From assembly GCF_000969985.1 (NCBI RefSeq), contig NZ_CP009526.1:1860001-1924000 (forward strand): a stretch of DNA of 64,000 nucleotides, read 5' to 3'. This DNA comes from Methanosarcina barkeri str. Wiesmoor (GTDB lineage: Archaea > Halobacteriota > Methanosarcinia > Methanosarcinales > Methanosarcinaceae). The position numbers and the translations under genes were made by a program. The notes beneath the pieces were generated by a model, which worked only from the letters and a program-made list of their open reading frames with translations, was not told the DNA's origin and did not search any database. Positions 1 through 8,932 of the stretch are shown here, piece after piece (position 1 is the first letter of the stretch; each line of letters opens with the position of its first letter).

Positions 1-967
1 ACCTGGCTTCAAAATCGAGGATGTCCTGGGTAAGCGTGACTACGATATATACAAGCCAGAGGATGCTGAGATATTTACCGCTATCAAGCGTCAGGTCTTA
101 GCCAGTGGAATCGGCCGACGTGACGAGATTGTTACCCATAGGCCAGCTTCCTCTGGTGGTAATCTGGTCCATGATATGACCACAGAGCCGCTGCACGACT
201 CCACAGGAACCATTATAGGAGTTATCTGCGTCGCAATGGATATTACTGAGAAAAAAGAGGCTGAAAATTTCCTGAAAAAAATTGAAGAAGCCCGTAAAAA
301 GGAAATTCATCATAGAATTAAAAATAATCTGCAGGTAATTTCATCCCTGCTCGACCTGCAAGCTGAAAAATTCGCTGTCAATGAAATTTATGATACTTCA
401 AGGGTGCTTGCAGCTTTCAGGGACAGCCAGAACAGGGTTATTTCTATGGCTTTGATCCACGAAGAACTGTATGGGTCAAAAGAAATCAGTACTCTTAATT
501 TTGCAACTTACCTTCAAAAACTGACTGAGGAGCTCTTCAGGTGTTACAACGTTGGAGTTTCAGAAGTCAAAATGGTTCTGGAAATAGAGGAAAATATTTT
601 CTTCGATATGGACACTGCAGTTCCGTTAGGAATGATTGTTAATGAACTGGTCTCAAATTCCCTTAAACATGCATTTCCAGGTAGGGGAACAGGAGAAATT
701 AAGATAAAACTCTCCAGGGAAATAAATGAAAAATCTGAAGATAACGGGATTGAAGACAGTAACGAAGCATGTAAAAGTACCAGTTATATCTTGGTCGTTT
801 CAGATAACGGAGTAGGTATACCTGAGAGCATCAGTCTGGAAGACTCCGATACCCTTGGATTACAACTGGTAACCATTCTGGTAGACCAGTTAGACGGAGA
901 ACTTGAATTGAACAGGGAGTCTAGTACCAAATTTACAATAAAAATCACAGTAGAAGACAATAAGTAA
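1..967 (+). CDS. PAS / HisKA_2 sensor histidine kinase, C-terminal part (5' truncated by window edge)
   Basis: The reading frame is open from base 2, so the start lies outside the window. The first ~75 visible residues look like the end of a PAS domain with its PAC tail (GVICVAMDITEKKEAE). A HisKA_2-type dimerisation box follows, with the phospho-acceptor in KKEIHHRIKNNLQVISSLLD. The HATPase_c domain then shows the N box (GMIVNELVSNSLKHAF), G1 (DNGVGIPE) and G2 (DTLGLQLV). The protein autophosphorylates on histidine in response to an unknown signal; such kinases are abundant in Methanosarcina and usually cytoplasmic or membrane-tethered. No response regulator gene is adjacent, so the partner is unknown. 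Confidence 0.93.
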   Translation, partial: PGFKIEDVLGKRDYDIYKPEDAEIFTAIKRQVLASGIGRRDEIVTHRPASSGGNLVHDMTTEPLHDSTGTIIGVICVAMDITEKKEAENFLKKIEEARKKEIHHRIKNNLQVISSLLDLQAEKFAVNEIYDTSRVLAAFRDSQNRVISMALIHEELYGSKEISTLNFATYLQKLTEELFRCYNVGVSEVKMVLEIEENIFFDMDTAVPLGMIVNELVSNSLKHAFPGRGTGEIKIKLSREINEKSEDNGIEDSNEACKSTSYILVVSDNGVGIPESISLEDSDTLGLQLVTILVDQLDGELELNRESSTKFTIKITVEDNK

Positions 968-1695
968 AAATGTGCCAGTCAAAGCAAGTCGATAGAAACG
1001 CTTATTTTGGAAGTTAAAATTTTTGTCATACCTTGCACTGTCCAGTAATATACTATTTTACATTGTTTTATTATATAACAAATACAATATTTTACATTGT
1101 TTAATTATATAACAAATAACACTAACTAGATATAACCGAAGCACCATAAGCTTTGAAAATTATAACGCAGGATGTCTTTTTACAATACATGTATTTATGT
1201 GAATATTTTTACAAATAAATTCTGTATATATTGTATTCAAATTGATTCATAACTAATATTATTCAAGTTATAACTAACATTATTCAAGTTATAACTAACA
1301 TTATTCAAGTTATAACTGATATTATTCAAGTTACAACTGATATTATTCAAGTTACAACTGTTATTATTCAAGTTGATACATATGATTCATAAATACATAT
1401 GATTCATAATTGGTGCGTAATAGGACTTGTATGCTGCATTTATCTCTGGAGAATAAAATAATTATATGAGAATAATTATAGATGAATTCTCTAAAAAATA
1501 CTTCTTTCCTGTAGAATTTCCGCAGAGCTCTCAGAACTCGCAGAGTTTTCCTAGAACCGGTAGAGATCTAGAGACTTCTAACAGAAGAAATTTACCCGAA
1601 GAAATTTAACAGAAGAGATCTTACAGAAGAAATACCTCAGAAGAAAGTCTATTATTTCACCTTTCTTTATTAAAAAAAACATCTCAGGTTCACCC
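968..1695. other. AT-rich intergenic gap
   Basis: No convincing gene is seen. The gap holds two near-copies of a ~35-bp AT segment (about 1050-1120, sharing tttacattgtttaattata), the 21-bp tandem array listed separately, and near 1480-1660 a run of short purine/pyrimidine repeats (agaa/ttct types) that leads into the ABC transporter gene. Confidence 0.6.
1258..1375. repeat. 21-bp tandem repeat, five copies plus a partial
   Basis: The unit begins attattcaagttataacta and recurs every 21 bp with a few substitutions (ataact/acaact). Copies grow more diverged toward the right end. Its function is unknown; similar low-copy arrays fill many gaps in this window. Confidence 0.85.
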
Positions 1696-2496
1696 ATGCA
1701 AAATATACTCTCAGTCCAGTCACTCACAAAGAAATTTGATGATTTTACAGCTGTAAAAGATATCAGTTTCAATGTTGAAACCGGCTCGATCTTTGCTTTT
1801 CTCGGTCCAAACGGGGCAGGTAAGTCCACAACTATCAAAATGCTCACAACTGTTTTGAAGCCCACATCAGGAAAAATAAGCATTAACGGTTTCAATGCAC
1901 TTAAAGAGCAGGACAAAGCCCGTGCATCTTTCGGGATAGTCTTTCAGGACTCCAGCCTTGATGAAGAACTGACTGCTTACGAGAATATTGTTTACCACGC
2001 AGTCATCTATAAGGTACCTAAAAAGGAAAGGGACGAAAGAATCCGAAAAGCCCTGGAAATTGTCGGGCTCTGGAACAGGCGGGAAGACTATGTTAAAAAC
2101 TATTCAGGCGGCATGAAGCGCAGGCTTGAGATTGCGCGGTCGCTTGTCCACTACCCTAAAATCCTTTTCCTTGACGAGCCCACGGTAGGCCTTGATCCTC
2201 AGACTCGAAACTCTATCTGGAGCCATATCAGGAGCCTGAATAAGGAAAAAGGAATGACAATTTTTCTGACCACGCATTACATGGAAGAAGCCGAAGCAGT
2301 TGCAGACCAGATTGCAATCATTGACCACGGAAAAATTATAGAGTCCGGCAATGTTGAAGAAATAAAGAAACGGACAGAAACCGAATCTTTAGAAGAGGCT
2401 TTTTTGAAATTAACAGGCCGGGACATCAGAGATGATAACGAGTCTGGGCACAGAGTACGAGCTATAAGGGGTATGAGAAGGAGGGTCAGGCATTGA
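1696..2496 (+). CDS. ABC exporter ATP-binding protein (DrrA/CcmA type)
   Basis: This 266-residue nucleotide-binding subunit has Walker A GPNGAGKST (residues 37-45), a Q-loop in FGIVFQDSS, signature SGGMK (137-141), Walker B ILFLDEP (156-162) and the H-loop in LTTHYMEEAE. The fold and the absence of a second ATPase domain fit the ABC-2 exporters for drugs or lipids. The C-terminal tail is basic (RRRVRH) and overlaps the permease gene that follows, so the two are translationally coupled. It presumably acts as a homodimer at the cytoplasmic face with that permease. The substrate cannot be told from sequence. Confidence 0.93.
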   Translation: MQNILSVQSLTKKFDDFTAVKDISFNVETGSIFAFLGPNGAGKSTTIKMLTTVLKPTSGKISINGFNALKEQDKARASFGIVFQDSSLDEELTAYENIVYHAVIYKVPKKERDERIRKALEIVGLWNRREDYVKNYSGGMKRRLEIARSLVHYPKILFLDEPTVGLDPQTRNSIWSHIRSLNKEKGMTIFLTTHYMEEAEAVADQIAIIDHGKIIESGNVEEIKKRTETESLEEAFLKLTGRDIRDDNESGHRVRAIRGMRRRVRH

Positions 2497-3245
2497 TCGA
2501 GGTAATCTATATCCTCTGGCTCAGGCAGCTAAAACACTACTGGCGCTCAAAAGCCAGGCTGCTGGGTTCTCTCGGGCAACCCCTACTCTTTCTGATAACA
2601 TTTGGGTTCGGGTTCGGTCCAATGTATTCAAGGGCAAGCGGAGGGGAAAACTACCTGGATTTTCTTGCACCAGGGATTGTCTCAATGTCTATTCTGTTTA
2701 CTGCCATCTTTTCGGGGCTTGAGGTCATCTGGGACAGGCAATTTGGCTTTCTCAAAGAGACTATGGTAGCTCCGATCTCAAGAATAGAAATTATGATCGG
2801 AAAAACTCTTGGGGGTGCAACCATAGCCATGATTCAGGGTCTGATCGTGCTGAGCCTGACATATCTACTAGGGTTCAGGATTCCGAGTCTTGCAAGTCTT
2901 GCTGTTGGGCTGGTTTTCATGTCCTTAATAGCTATCTTCTTTACAGGCCTGGGCCTTGCCATAGCCTCAAAAATGAAAGATATGCAGGGTTTCCAGCTGA
3001 TCATGAACTTCCTGATTATGCCTATCTTCTTCCTGTCTGGCGCCCTCTTCCCCCTCGAGAACCTGCCGCAGTCGATCTATTTCATAAGCAGGATCGATCC
3101 GCTTACCTATGGGGTAGATGGCTTAAGAGGAGCTATTGCTGGAATGAACGTGTTTGGCATCTATAATGACCTGGCAATAATAGGTTTGCTCTCGGCTTTT
3201 GTCTGCATGATAGGAGCATTCCTGTTTTCAAAAATAGAGGCGTAA
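2493..3245 (+). CDS. ABC-2 type permease
   Basis: This 250-residue protein has about six hydrophobic helices and the ABC-2 membrane domain pattern, including the conserved region near GLAIASKMKDMQGFQLIMNF followed by LSGALFPLENLP. It starts with TTG inside the stop codon of the ATPase gene (TTGA overlap), and an aggagg-like stretch lies just upstream in the ATPase coding region. With the upstream ATPase it forms a two-component exporter of unknown substrate, of the DrrAB/NodIJ type. Confidence 0.92.
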   Translation: MIEVIYILWLRQLKHYWRSKARLLGSLGQPLLFLITFGFGFGPMYSRASGGENYLDFLAPGIVSMSILFTAIFSGLEVIWDRQFGFLKETMVAPISRIEIMIGKTLGGATIAMIQGLIVLSLTYLLGFRIPSLASLAVGLVFMSLIAIFFTGLGLAIASKMKDMQGFQLIMNFLIMPIFFLSGALFPLENLPQSIYFISRIDPLTYGVDGLRGAIAGMNVFGIYNDLAIIGLLSAFVCMIGAFLFSKIEA

Positions 3246-3558
3246 CAGCCTCCTTTTTTAAGAATTTAAGGATTCAAGGCCCAAAATTCATTATGAATTA
3301 AGGTATTATATAGATCACTGATGATTATTAATAATTATTAATAATTAGTAATAAATATCGATGATAATTATTGGTTATAAATGATTACCAATGATTGTTA
3401 ATGATTACTAATGATTAGTATACACCAGTGTTGTACTATTATATACCTTAAAATTATTATAGCTTTAAATAAGGCATCTAACTAACTGAGTCCAGAATTC
3501 ACGGTTACTAAATATTTAAGGCAGATTCCTTGGATTTACATATAAAAATGAGGCATTA
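3246..3558. other. AT-rich gap with degenerate tandem repeats
   Basis: About 313 bp without a gene. From ~3315 to 3420 it is built of short repeats around aatgattactaatgatta. Nothing coding is seen; the right end presumably holds the promoter of the LysE-type gene. Confidence 0.6.
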
Positions 3559-4188
3559 ATGGTGCTAGATCTTGTTGAGTTTTTAGCCCTGGGGTCGTTT
3601 CTCGGCCTTGCTGCAGGAACATCTCCAGGTCCACTGCTTGCCGTAACCATTTCTGAAACTCTACAGCACGGCAAATGGGAAGGAATAAAGGTTGCAGTGT
3701 CGCCTCTAATTACAGACCTGCCAATCATTTTATCCGTATTGTATGTGCTGTCGCATCTGACAAGTTATAATTTTATTATCGGAATCATTGCATTTTTTGG
3801 GGCTTCATATCTCATATATTCGGGAATCGAATCACTGAAAATCAAAAAAGACAGCGTTGAATTAAATGTAGAAAAAGAAGATGCCCTTAAAAAAGGAGTT
3901 ATTGTGAATTTTGGAAACCCTCATCCATATGTTTTCTGGTTTTCCATAGGTGGGCCGATAATTTATAAGAGCCTGAACACTCATGTTTCAGCTACAGTTC
4001 TGTTCATATTAGGATTTTATAGCTTTCTTGTCGGGTCAAAGGTAGCCATTACATTAATTGTAGAAAAGTCAAAGTCCTTTATAAATAGTAAACATTATTT
4101 TTCTATTATCCATGCTCTGGGGATTGCACAGATTATCTTCGGATTGACTTTTATTAAAATGGGTTTGAGTTCACTAAATATTCTATGA
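3559..4188 (+). CDS. LysE/RhtB-family amino-acid exporter
   Basis: This 209-residue membrane protein has about six hydrophobic segments. The N-terminus has the family hallmark GLAAGTSPGPLLAVTISETL, where the GPxP-like turn and following helix are typical of LysE/RhtB exporters. It also has the conserved NFGNPHPYVFWFSIGGPI segment that corresponds to the NPK/NPhP motif. The ATG start has a tgagg Shine-Dalgarno-like stretch upstream. It likely exports an amino acid or related small metabolite across the cytoplasmic membrane. The gene appears monocistronic. Confidence 0.88.
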   Translation: MVLDLVEFLALGSFLGLAAGTSPGPLLAVTISETLQHGKWEGIKVAVSPLITDLPIILSVLYVLSHLTSYNFIIGIIAFFGASYLIYSGIESLKIKKDSVELNVEKEDALKKGVIVNFGNPHPYVFWFSIGGPIIYKSLNTHVSATVLFILGFYSFLVGSKVAITLIVEKSKSFINSKHYFSIIHALGIAQIIFGLTFIKMGLSSLNIL

Positions 4189-4291
4189 TTGTTCTCTTTA
4201 CAGACGGAAATGAATATGACATTCAGAACGGGATATGTTTTATCCTGGAATTGTTTCGCGTTAACAATGTCGGTTCTAATCCCTATATATT

Positions 4292-4431
4292 GATTCGATC
4301 TCAAAAGCCACTTTACTCTTAATCGTTAGGAATTTTCAGAATTGTTTTCATAATCATAAGCTTGATTGATTATCCAAAAAGTACAGGGCTCAAGAAGCAA
4401 ATTTCAAGTTTTGGGATGAACTCATTATGAA
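4292..4431 (+). mobile_element. Solo end of an IS1634-like element
   Basis: This ~135-bp stretch is nearly the reverse complement of 37614-37743, the leader and terminus upstream of the decayed IS1634-like transposase in this window. Shared blocks include tctcaaaagccactttactc and gcaaatttcaagttttggga. No transposase codons of that family follow; the sequence runs straight into an IS481-like fragment. It is therefore a terminal scrap of the element, probably left by deletion or disrupted by another insertion. Confidence 0.75.
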
Positions 4432-4435
4432 ATTT

Positions 4436-4670
4436 AACGGGAAAAAATCCACTGGATCATTGATCAAAAGTTAAAAGGAGAAGCTACCCTGACGATAGCT
4501 GAGATCCAGAAAATCTCAACTCGTCGAGTTCAGCAGATCTGTAAAGACTATGTTGAGACTGGCCAGATGCCTCAAGTTGATAAGAATCCTGAAAAGCCAC
4601 GTAAATAATTATTATCCAATGAGGAGAAGTTAGTTGACCAGGCTTATTACCTGAATATTGTGGCAGTTTT
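4436..4670 (+). pseudogene. IS481-like transposase N-terminal fragment
   Basis: One frame reads IHWIIDQKLKGEATL, then a helix-turn-helix segment IQKISTRRVQQICKDYVETG, ending at an in-frame TAA near 4607. After that the same frame continues with SNEEKLVDQAYYL. This matches the N-terminal HTH region of IS481-type (integrase-core) transposases. The catalytic DDE domain is absent and there are in-frame stops, so it is a dead fragment. The family call rests on recalled pattern rather than a search. Confidence 0.6.
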
Positions 4671-4968
4671 TATGTGCTGGTCTCCTTCAATCTAGTAATA
4701 CAATTAAATACTATAGTAACATTAGTTATTATCAATTCAAAGAAAAGTATTAAATAGAAGTTCATCATATATACCTTTGTTCAAAAGGCAAAGAAAAACC
4801 TCCTAAATCTATTAATCGAACTTGAGACTGTAAATTCCTCATCTGTAATAGCAGGCAGGTGGGGAGTTTTAGGTCCAGTGGCTGAAACCTTACCTAAAAA
4901 ATCAACAACATCATACCACAAAAGGTTATGATCAGTCTATAATGCTCAGGTATTGAGGTGTTATAAAT

Positions 4969-5163
4969 ATGCAGCAGATAACATTACCTGAATGCGTTTA
5001 TAGTGATCTGAATACGTTTATTTCTACATATTATTCTAAACATTTACCGCACCCTTTACTTATTGCCCAAGCATTTTGTTTGAGATTCCAGGAGTATGGA
5101 AAAAAATATGGGCTTTCTACAATAACCGACAACGTAGAATATATTATAAACAACTATTATTAA
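4969..5163 (+). CDS. Small hypothetical protein (64 aa)
   Basis: The ATG is preceded by gaggtg at a suitable distance, and the ORF of 64 codons is not a repeat artefact. The sequence (MQQITLPECVYSDLNTFIST...) has no signal peptide or transmembrane helix and ends in NVEYIINNYY. I do not recognise a family. It lies among IS debris and could be a relic or a Methanosarcina-specific small protein. Confidence 0.45.
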   Translation: MQQITLPECVYSDLNTFISTYYSKHLPHPLLIAQAFCLRFQEYGKKYGLSTITDNVEYIINNYY

Positions 5164-5888
5164 ATATTTAGATTTTGATATACTTTTTTAAAACTCCATA
5201 ACATTAAAAAATATACATTGTGTACTATTCGATGCTTTCTGGATAAAATGTCAATTACTATTTTAGAGTGTGCTGCCTATTAAAAGGAACATGTAGATTT
5301 AATTAGTTTTCGTCATCGCTTCAATTAGCCTTCATTAGCTTTCATTAGCTTTCGTTATCGTTTCAATTAGCTTTCATTAGCTTTCATTATCGTTTTAACT
5401 ACAGTTTTACCCATATTTCCAGAAGCAAGAATGAACGTTGAATGGTTGTCGCATTAAGAAATTGGACTTTAAATGGCTGAAGTAAAATCCTGAAGCCTGG
5501 ATTCTGAACCATAAAGCCATATTAGCCATCTTATTTCGTTTTTGTCACGCTCGACGCAGGAGAGCGGCCTTTCCGAAAAAGACGAAAAAGACGAAAAAGA
5601 CGAAAAAGACGAAAAAGACGAAAAAGACGAAAAAGACGAAAAAGACGAAAAAGACGAAAAAGACGAAAAAGACGAAAAAGACGAAAAAATTGGTTCGAAA
5701 TCCTGATTCTGACCCGTAAATCCTTTAGCTGTTCTTATCGTTTTTGTCACGCAGGACGCAGGAGAGCAGCCTTTTGGCGGAGGTACCCTATAAATAAGAT
5801 ATTAAACACGGTTGCATCGGCCAGAATTTTTCGTTTTTTGCGATTATAAGGCATAGATTCAGTTTTTTCTACCACTAATACTTTAAAA
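5164..5888. other. Intergenic gap with several repeat types
   Basis: No gene is convincing. From 5310 to 5395 there are degenerate 10-bp repeats around ctttcattag. From 5480 to 5790 two related ~80-bp blocks flank a 9-bp tandem array (listed separately). The minus-strand ORF that covers the array (a run of Phe-Ser-Ser) is a repeat artefact. Confidence 0.6.
5581..5688. repeat. 9-bp tandem array, 12 copies of gacgaaaaa
   Basis: Twelve perfect copies of gacgaaaaa run without interruption. On each side lies a copy of an imperfect ~80-bp block that includes cgtttttgtcacg followed by gacgcaggagagc (5536-5570 and 5738-5772). The whole looks like a duplicated unit in which the microsatellite expanded between the copies. 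Confidence 0.9.
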
Positions 5889-6194
5889 TCACTTCTTTTC
5901 TACTTTTTCTTCTTTTAATACCATTTTTGCAACCAGAAAGACCACGAATGCAATAACTATGAAATTTATCAGTTCTCCCAGAAAAGCCCCCCAGCCCAGT
6001 ACTATTGGCCCAATTTCAAAGGTTGCAGTTTTCCAGGCCCCCCCGGGCACGAAAGGTGTGATAATCGGCATTACGATGTTGTCCACAAGCGATTTTACAA
6101 GAGCCGTGGATACGATACCCATAATGAAGGCAATTGCAAGTGGAATTATCTTGTATTCATAAAGAAAATCCTTAAACTCACTTAGAAGTCCCAT
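5889..6194 (-). CDS. mscL: Large-conductance mechanosensitive channel
   Basis: This ~101-residue protein begins MGLLSEFKDFLYEYKIIPLA and has the MscL TM1 signature (AIAFIMGIVSTALVKSLVDN). A short periplasmic loop, TM2 (INFIVIAFVVFLVAKM) and a charged C-terminal helix (KEEKVEKK) follow. The start at 6194 is preferred because gggggt lies just upstream; a longer in-frame extension to 6275 lacks family similarity. It forms a membrane pore that opens under high tension to release solutes during osmotic downshock. It is somewhat shorter than bacterial MscL, as is usual for archaeal relatives. Confidence 0.9.
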   Translation of the reverse strand: MGLLSEFKDFLYEYKIIPLAIAFIMGIVSTALVKSLVDNIVMPIITPFVPGGAWKTATFEIGPIVLGWGAFLGELINFIVIAFVVFLVAKMVLKEEKVEKK

Positions 6195-6785
6195 ATTACC
6201 CCCAAACAGCGAAATGACATACAAAGTAAAAATAATAATAAAATTATCACTGGTTAATCCATCTATTCTTTGCATCCTTTATTAATAAATCGTCCAGGGA
6301 TGAATTTTATATTAGAGTTATGACTGAAAATCAGTTAAGAATTATTCGATTGCAAGTAACTGGTAAAATTTCGGTATTTTGATAGTTGGGAAAAATCGTC
6401 AGCACCTGCGGGGCTAAAACAAACATAAAATGGGAACTAACAAAATTTAAATTTAAAATTTGAGAGTGTAGTGTGCCGATTTTTCTGTAAAATCCACAAA
6501 TCACAAAAAGTTGCCGGGTAGAAAATTCCATATCGGAAGATTCATTTTCTTCATAGTACGTAAAAACTTGACTTCATATTTACAGCAAATTTGAGACTTT
6601 GAGACGCTGCCGAAGTTGGAAAGTCGGAGTAGAGGGGTAAATTTAAACTCTTTTTAAACTCTTTTTAAACTATATTTGAACTCTTTTTAAACTATATTTA
6701 AACTATATTGAATTATTTGTGAAATATTTTTGTGAACTTTTATCGATTGGCATCGTTTACTGTGAAATTTTGTTATATATAAAAT
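6195..6785. other. Intergenic gap, no gene seen
   Basis: About 590 bp between two minus-strand genes. The part near 6645-6710 repeats actctttttaaact-like units five times. No structured RNA or ORF with a Shine-Dalgarno sequence was found; the right end is the 3' flank of the exonuclease gene. Confidence 0.5.
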
Positions 6786-7562
6786 TTAAAATTCGAGTTC
6801 AAGTCCTACAGGGCAGTGGTCCGAACCCATAATTTCACTATAAATCGGAGCAGATTTTACATTGTCCCGCAGTTTTTCACTTACGAAAAAGTAGTCCAGG
6901 CGCCATCCTACATTTCTTTTACGTGCTCCTGTTCTCATTGACCACCAGGAATAGTTTCCGCCTTCAGGATTGAACATACGAAAGGTGTCAAGATAACCGG
7001 CAGCAAGGAATTTATCCATCCATGCACGCTCTTCAGGGAGAAAACCGGATATCGTTTCGTTTTGCTTGGGGCGGGCAAGGTCGAGCTCTTTGTGGGCGGT
7101 ATTTACATCCCCGCAAATGACAAGTCTTTTGCCTTCGGCTTTGAGAGAGTTTGCATAGTCTAAAAAAGCCTCGTAGAAACTCATTTTGTATTCCAGGCGT
7201 TCCAGAGAGGCCTTGCCATTAGGGAAATAGATATTCATCAAGGTAAAATCCTCAAAATCGGCCCGCAGGAAGCGGCCTTCTTTGTCAAATTTTTCGATTC
7301 CCATGCCGGTTTCGAGTTTCAGGGGCTTTTTTTTGGAGAAGAGTCCAACCCCGCTATAGCCGTTTTTTTCTGCGGAGACAAAATAATTGTAGTAGCCCGG
7401 AATGTTCTTTGCTTCTCTCGGGAGTTTATCAGGAGAAACTTTAGTTTCCTGAATGCAGACAATATCAAATTTCTGTTCCAGCAAAAGCTCAAGAAAACCT
7501 TTTTTCATTACAGCCCGAAGACCGTTTACATTCCAGGAAATGAGATTATAGTTACCAGACAT
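6786..7562 (-). CDS. xth: Exodeoxyribonuclease III / AP endonuclease
   Basis: This 258-residue enzyme has the full endonuclease/exonuclease/phosphatase fold. It shows LISWNVNGLRA at the N-terminus, the metal-binding Glu in DIVCIQETKVS, GYSGVGLFSKK, the catalytic GDVNTAHKELDL, the C-terminal WRLDYFFVS and the final GSDHCPV His/Asp pair. It repairs DNA by cutting 5' of abasic sites and has 3'-5' exonuclease activity. Some methanogen relatives also cut at uracil, which sequence alone cannot decide here. It stands alone as a transcription unit. Confidence 0.95.
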   Translation of the reverse strand: MSGNYNLISWNVNGLRAVMKKGFLELLLEQKFDIVCIQETKVSPDKLPREAKNIPGYYNYFVSAEKNGYSGVGLFSKKKPLKLETGMGIEKFDKEGRFLRADFEDFTLMNIYFPNGKASLERLEYKMSFYEAFLDYANSLKAEGKRLVICGDVNTAHKELDLARPKQNETISGFLPEERAWMDKFLAAGYLDTFRMFNPEGGNYSWWSMRTGARKRNVGWRLDYFFVSEKLRDNVKSAPIYSEIMGSDHCPVGLELEF

Positions 7563-7686
7563 TTTTATCCCTAGCGATTTTTTGGAATTTCACATTACAA
7601 CAAAGGCTCTAAGAAGTAGGAGGTGAACAGTATAAAATGAATTAAGTAAACTAAATTAAACTGGAAATAATTCAAAGTCTAAGTAA

Positions 7687-7783
7687 GTGAACTACCACTC
7701 ATCTAAAGACTGAGTGTCTTCTTGGTTCATTCCTCCCTCTATTGAGGGCAAGTCCCCAAGCTCTTCCCCGCGTTCCGCAGGTG
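7687..7783 (-). ncRNA. Candidate TnpB omega (re)RNA scaffold, copy 1
   Basis: Directly after the tnpB stop, the minus-strand sense reads acacctgcggaacgcgggga and on to gaggaatgaaccaagaag, then the terminal hairpin. It aligns base for base with the region after the second tnpB (32862-32945). The arms at 7735-7739 and 7744-7748 form a five-pair hairpin CCCTC/GAGGG. In copy 2 this is TTCTC/GAGAA, so two pairs changed in a compensatory way. In the TnpB family the guide RNA overlaps this 3' end and the guide lies just past the element end, here expected to read leftward from ~7686. Confidence 0.72.
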
Positions 7784-8893
7784 TTATAATCCAATTAGAT
7801 TTTGATCTATGAGAGCAAATTTCTTGATATTGATAGCGGCATTTATATCTCTATCATGTTTTGTTTTACAGTCTGGGCAAGTCCATTCTCTATCTTTTAA
7901 TGTCAAATCTGAATTATGATATCCACAAACATGACATACTTTAGAAGATGGTTCAAACTGTCCAATTCTCAGGATGGTTTTTCCGTACCATTCAGCTTTA
8001 TACTCTAGTTTTGTTACAAAACTGCTCCATGCGGAATCACTTATAGCCTGTGCCAAATGATGATTCTTGACCATTCCTTTAACATTCAGAGTTTCCAGAG
8101 CTATTGCTTGGTTTTCGCTTATGAGTTTAAAAGAGAGTTTGTTCTGGAAGTCGTTCCTCTGATTAGTTATTTTGTCATGGAGTACAGCAAGCCTATGTTT
8201 GGCTTTTACCCTGTTCTTAGAACCGTTCTGTTTCCTTGATACTCTTTTTTGAAGAACCTTTATCCTTTTCAAAGAGTTTTTCAGGTATTTAGGATTCTCA
8301 ATCTTTTCTCCTGTGGAAAGGATAGCAAAATCCTTAATCCCGACATCTATACCCACTGTAGTAGATTCTGAATACTTCTGTTTTGTAGGAAGTTCGTTTC
8401 CATCTTCAACAAGGATACTAATGTAGTAATGTCCTTTACATGTCCTTGAAACAGTAGCTGTTTTAAGCTCGCCCTCAAACTTCCTGTGAAAAACTGCTTT
8501 AATTGGTTCTATTTTAGGGAGCTTGATAGTGTTTTTTTCAAAGTCTACGGAGTAGTGTTGAGGTACAGGAAAAGATTGAATTGGGTTTTTCTTAGATTTG
8601 AACTTAGGAAAGCCGTTCTTCTCTCGGAAAAATCGAGTGAAGGCAGACTCAACCTGCTTAGTCATTCCCTGCAATGATTGAGAATTGACTTCTCCTAACC
8701 ATTCATTAGAAGCTTTCAAGACAGGAAGCTTTTTGTTTAAGTCAAATCTGGAAATTGATTTTCCTGTCTGTTCATAAGTTTTAATTTTCTGATCAAGTGC
8801 CCAATTGTAGACAAACCTACAGCTACCTATATGCTGATTTAATTGAACAGCTTGTGTAGCTGTAGGATAGAGCCTAAATTTGAACGCTTTCAT
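7784..8893 (-). CDS. tnpB: TnpB RNA-guided nuclease of IS605 element (copy 1)
   Basis: This ~369-residue protein begins KAFKFRLYPTATQAVQLNQH, the usual N-terminal HTH/OrfB start. The RuvC residues are all present: Asp in VGIDVGIKDFAIL, Glu in AIALETLNVKG and Asp in KTKHDRDINAAINI. The zinc finger shows two CxxC pairs (CHVCGYHN...CPDCK). The frame is intact. The two adjacent ATGs at 8896/8893 are better starts than the longer ORF to 8965. TnpB proteins are RNA-guided DNA nucleases that use the 3' omega RNA. It is a close relative of the copy at 31749. Confidence 0.93.
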   Translation of the reverse strand: MKAFKFRLYPTATQAVQLNQHIGSCRFVYNWALDQKIKTYEQTGKSISRFDLNKKLPVLKASNEWLGEVNSQSLQGMTKQVESAFTRFFREKNGFPKFKSKKNPIQSFPVPQHYSVDFEKNTIKLPKIEPIKAVFHRKFEGELKTATVSRTCKGHYYISILVEDGNELPTKQKYSESTTVGIDVGIKDFAILSTGEKIENPKYLKNSLKRIKVLQKRVSRKQNGSKNRVKAKHRLAVLHDKITNQRNDFQNKLSFKLISENQAIALETLNVKGMVKNHHLAQAISDSAWSSFVTKLEYKAEWYGKTILRIGQFEPSSKVCHVCGYHNSDLTLKDREWTCPDCKTKHDRDINAAINIKKFALIDQNLIGL

Positions 8894-8932
8894 CATACAA
8901 AGTATTATATTGTTTAACAATATATATATTTT

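Noticed and set aside
5469-5750. Minus-strand ORF with a long Phe-Ser-Ser run
   Set aside because: It is the translation of the 9-bp tandem array; no start signal or family match.
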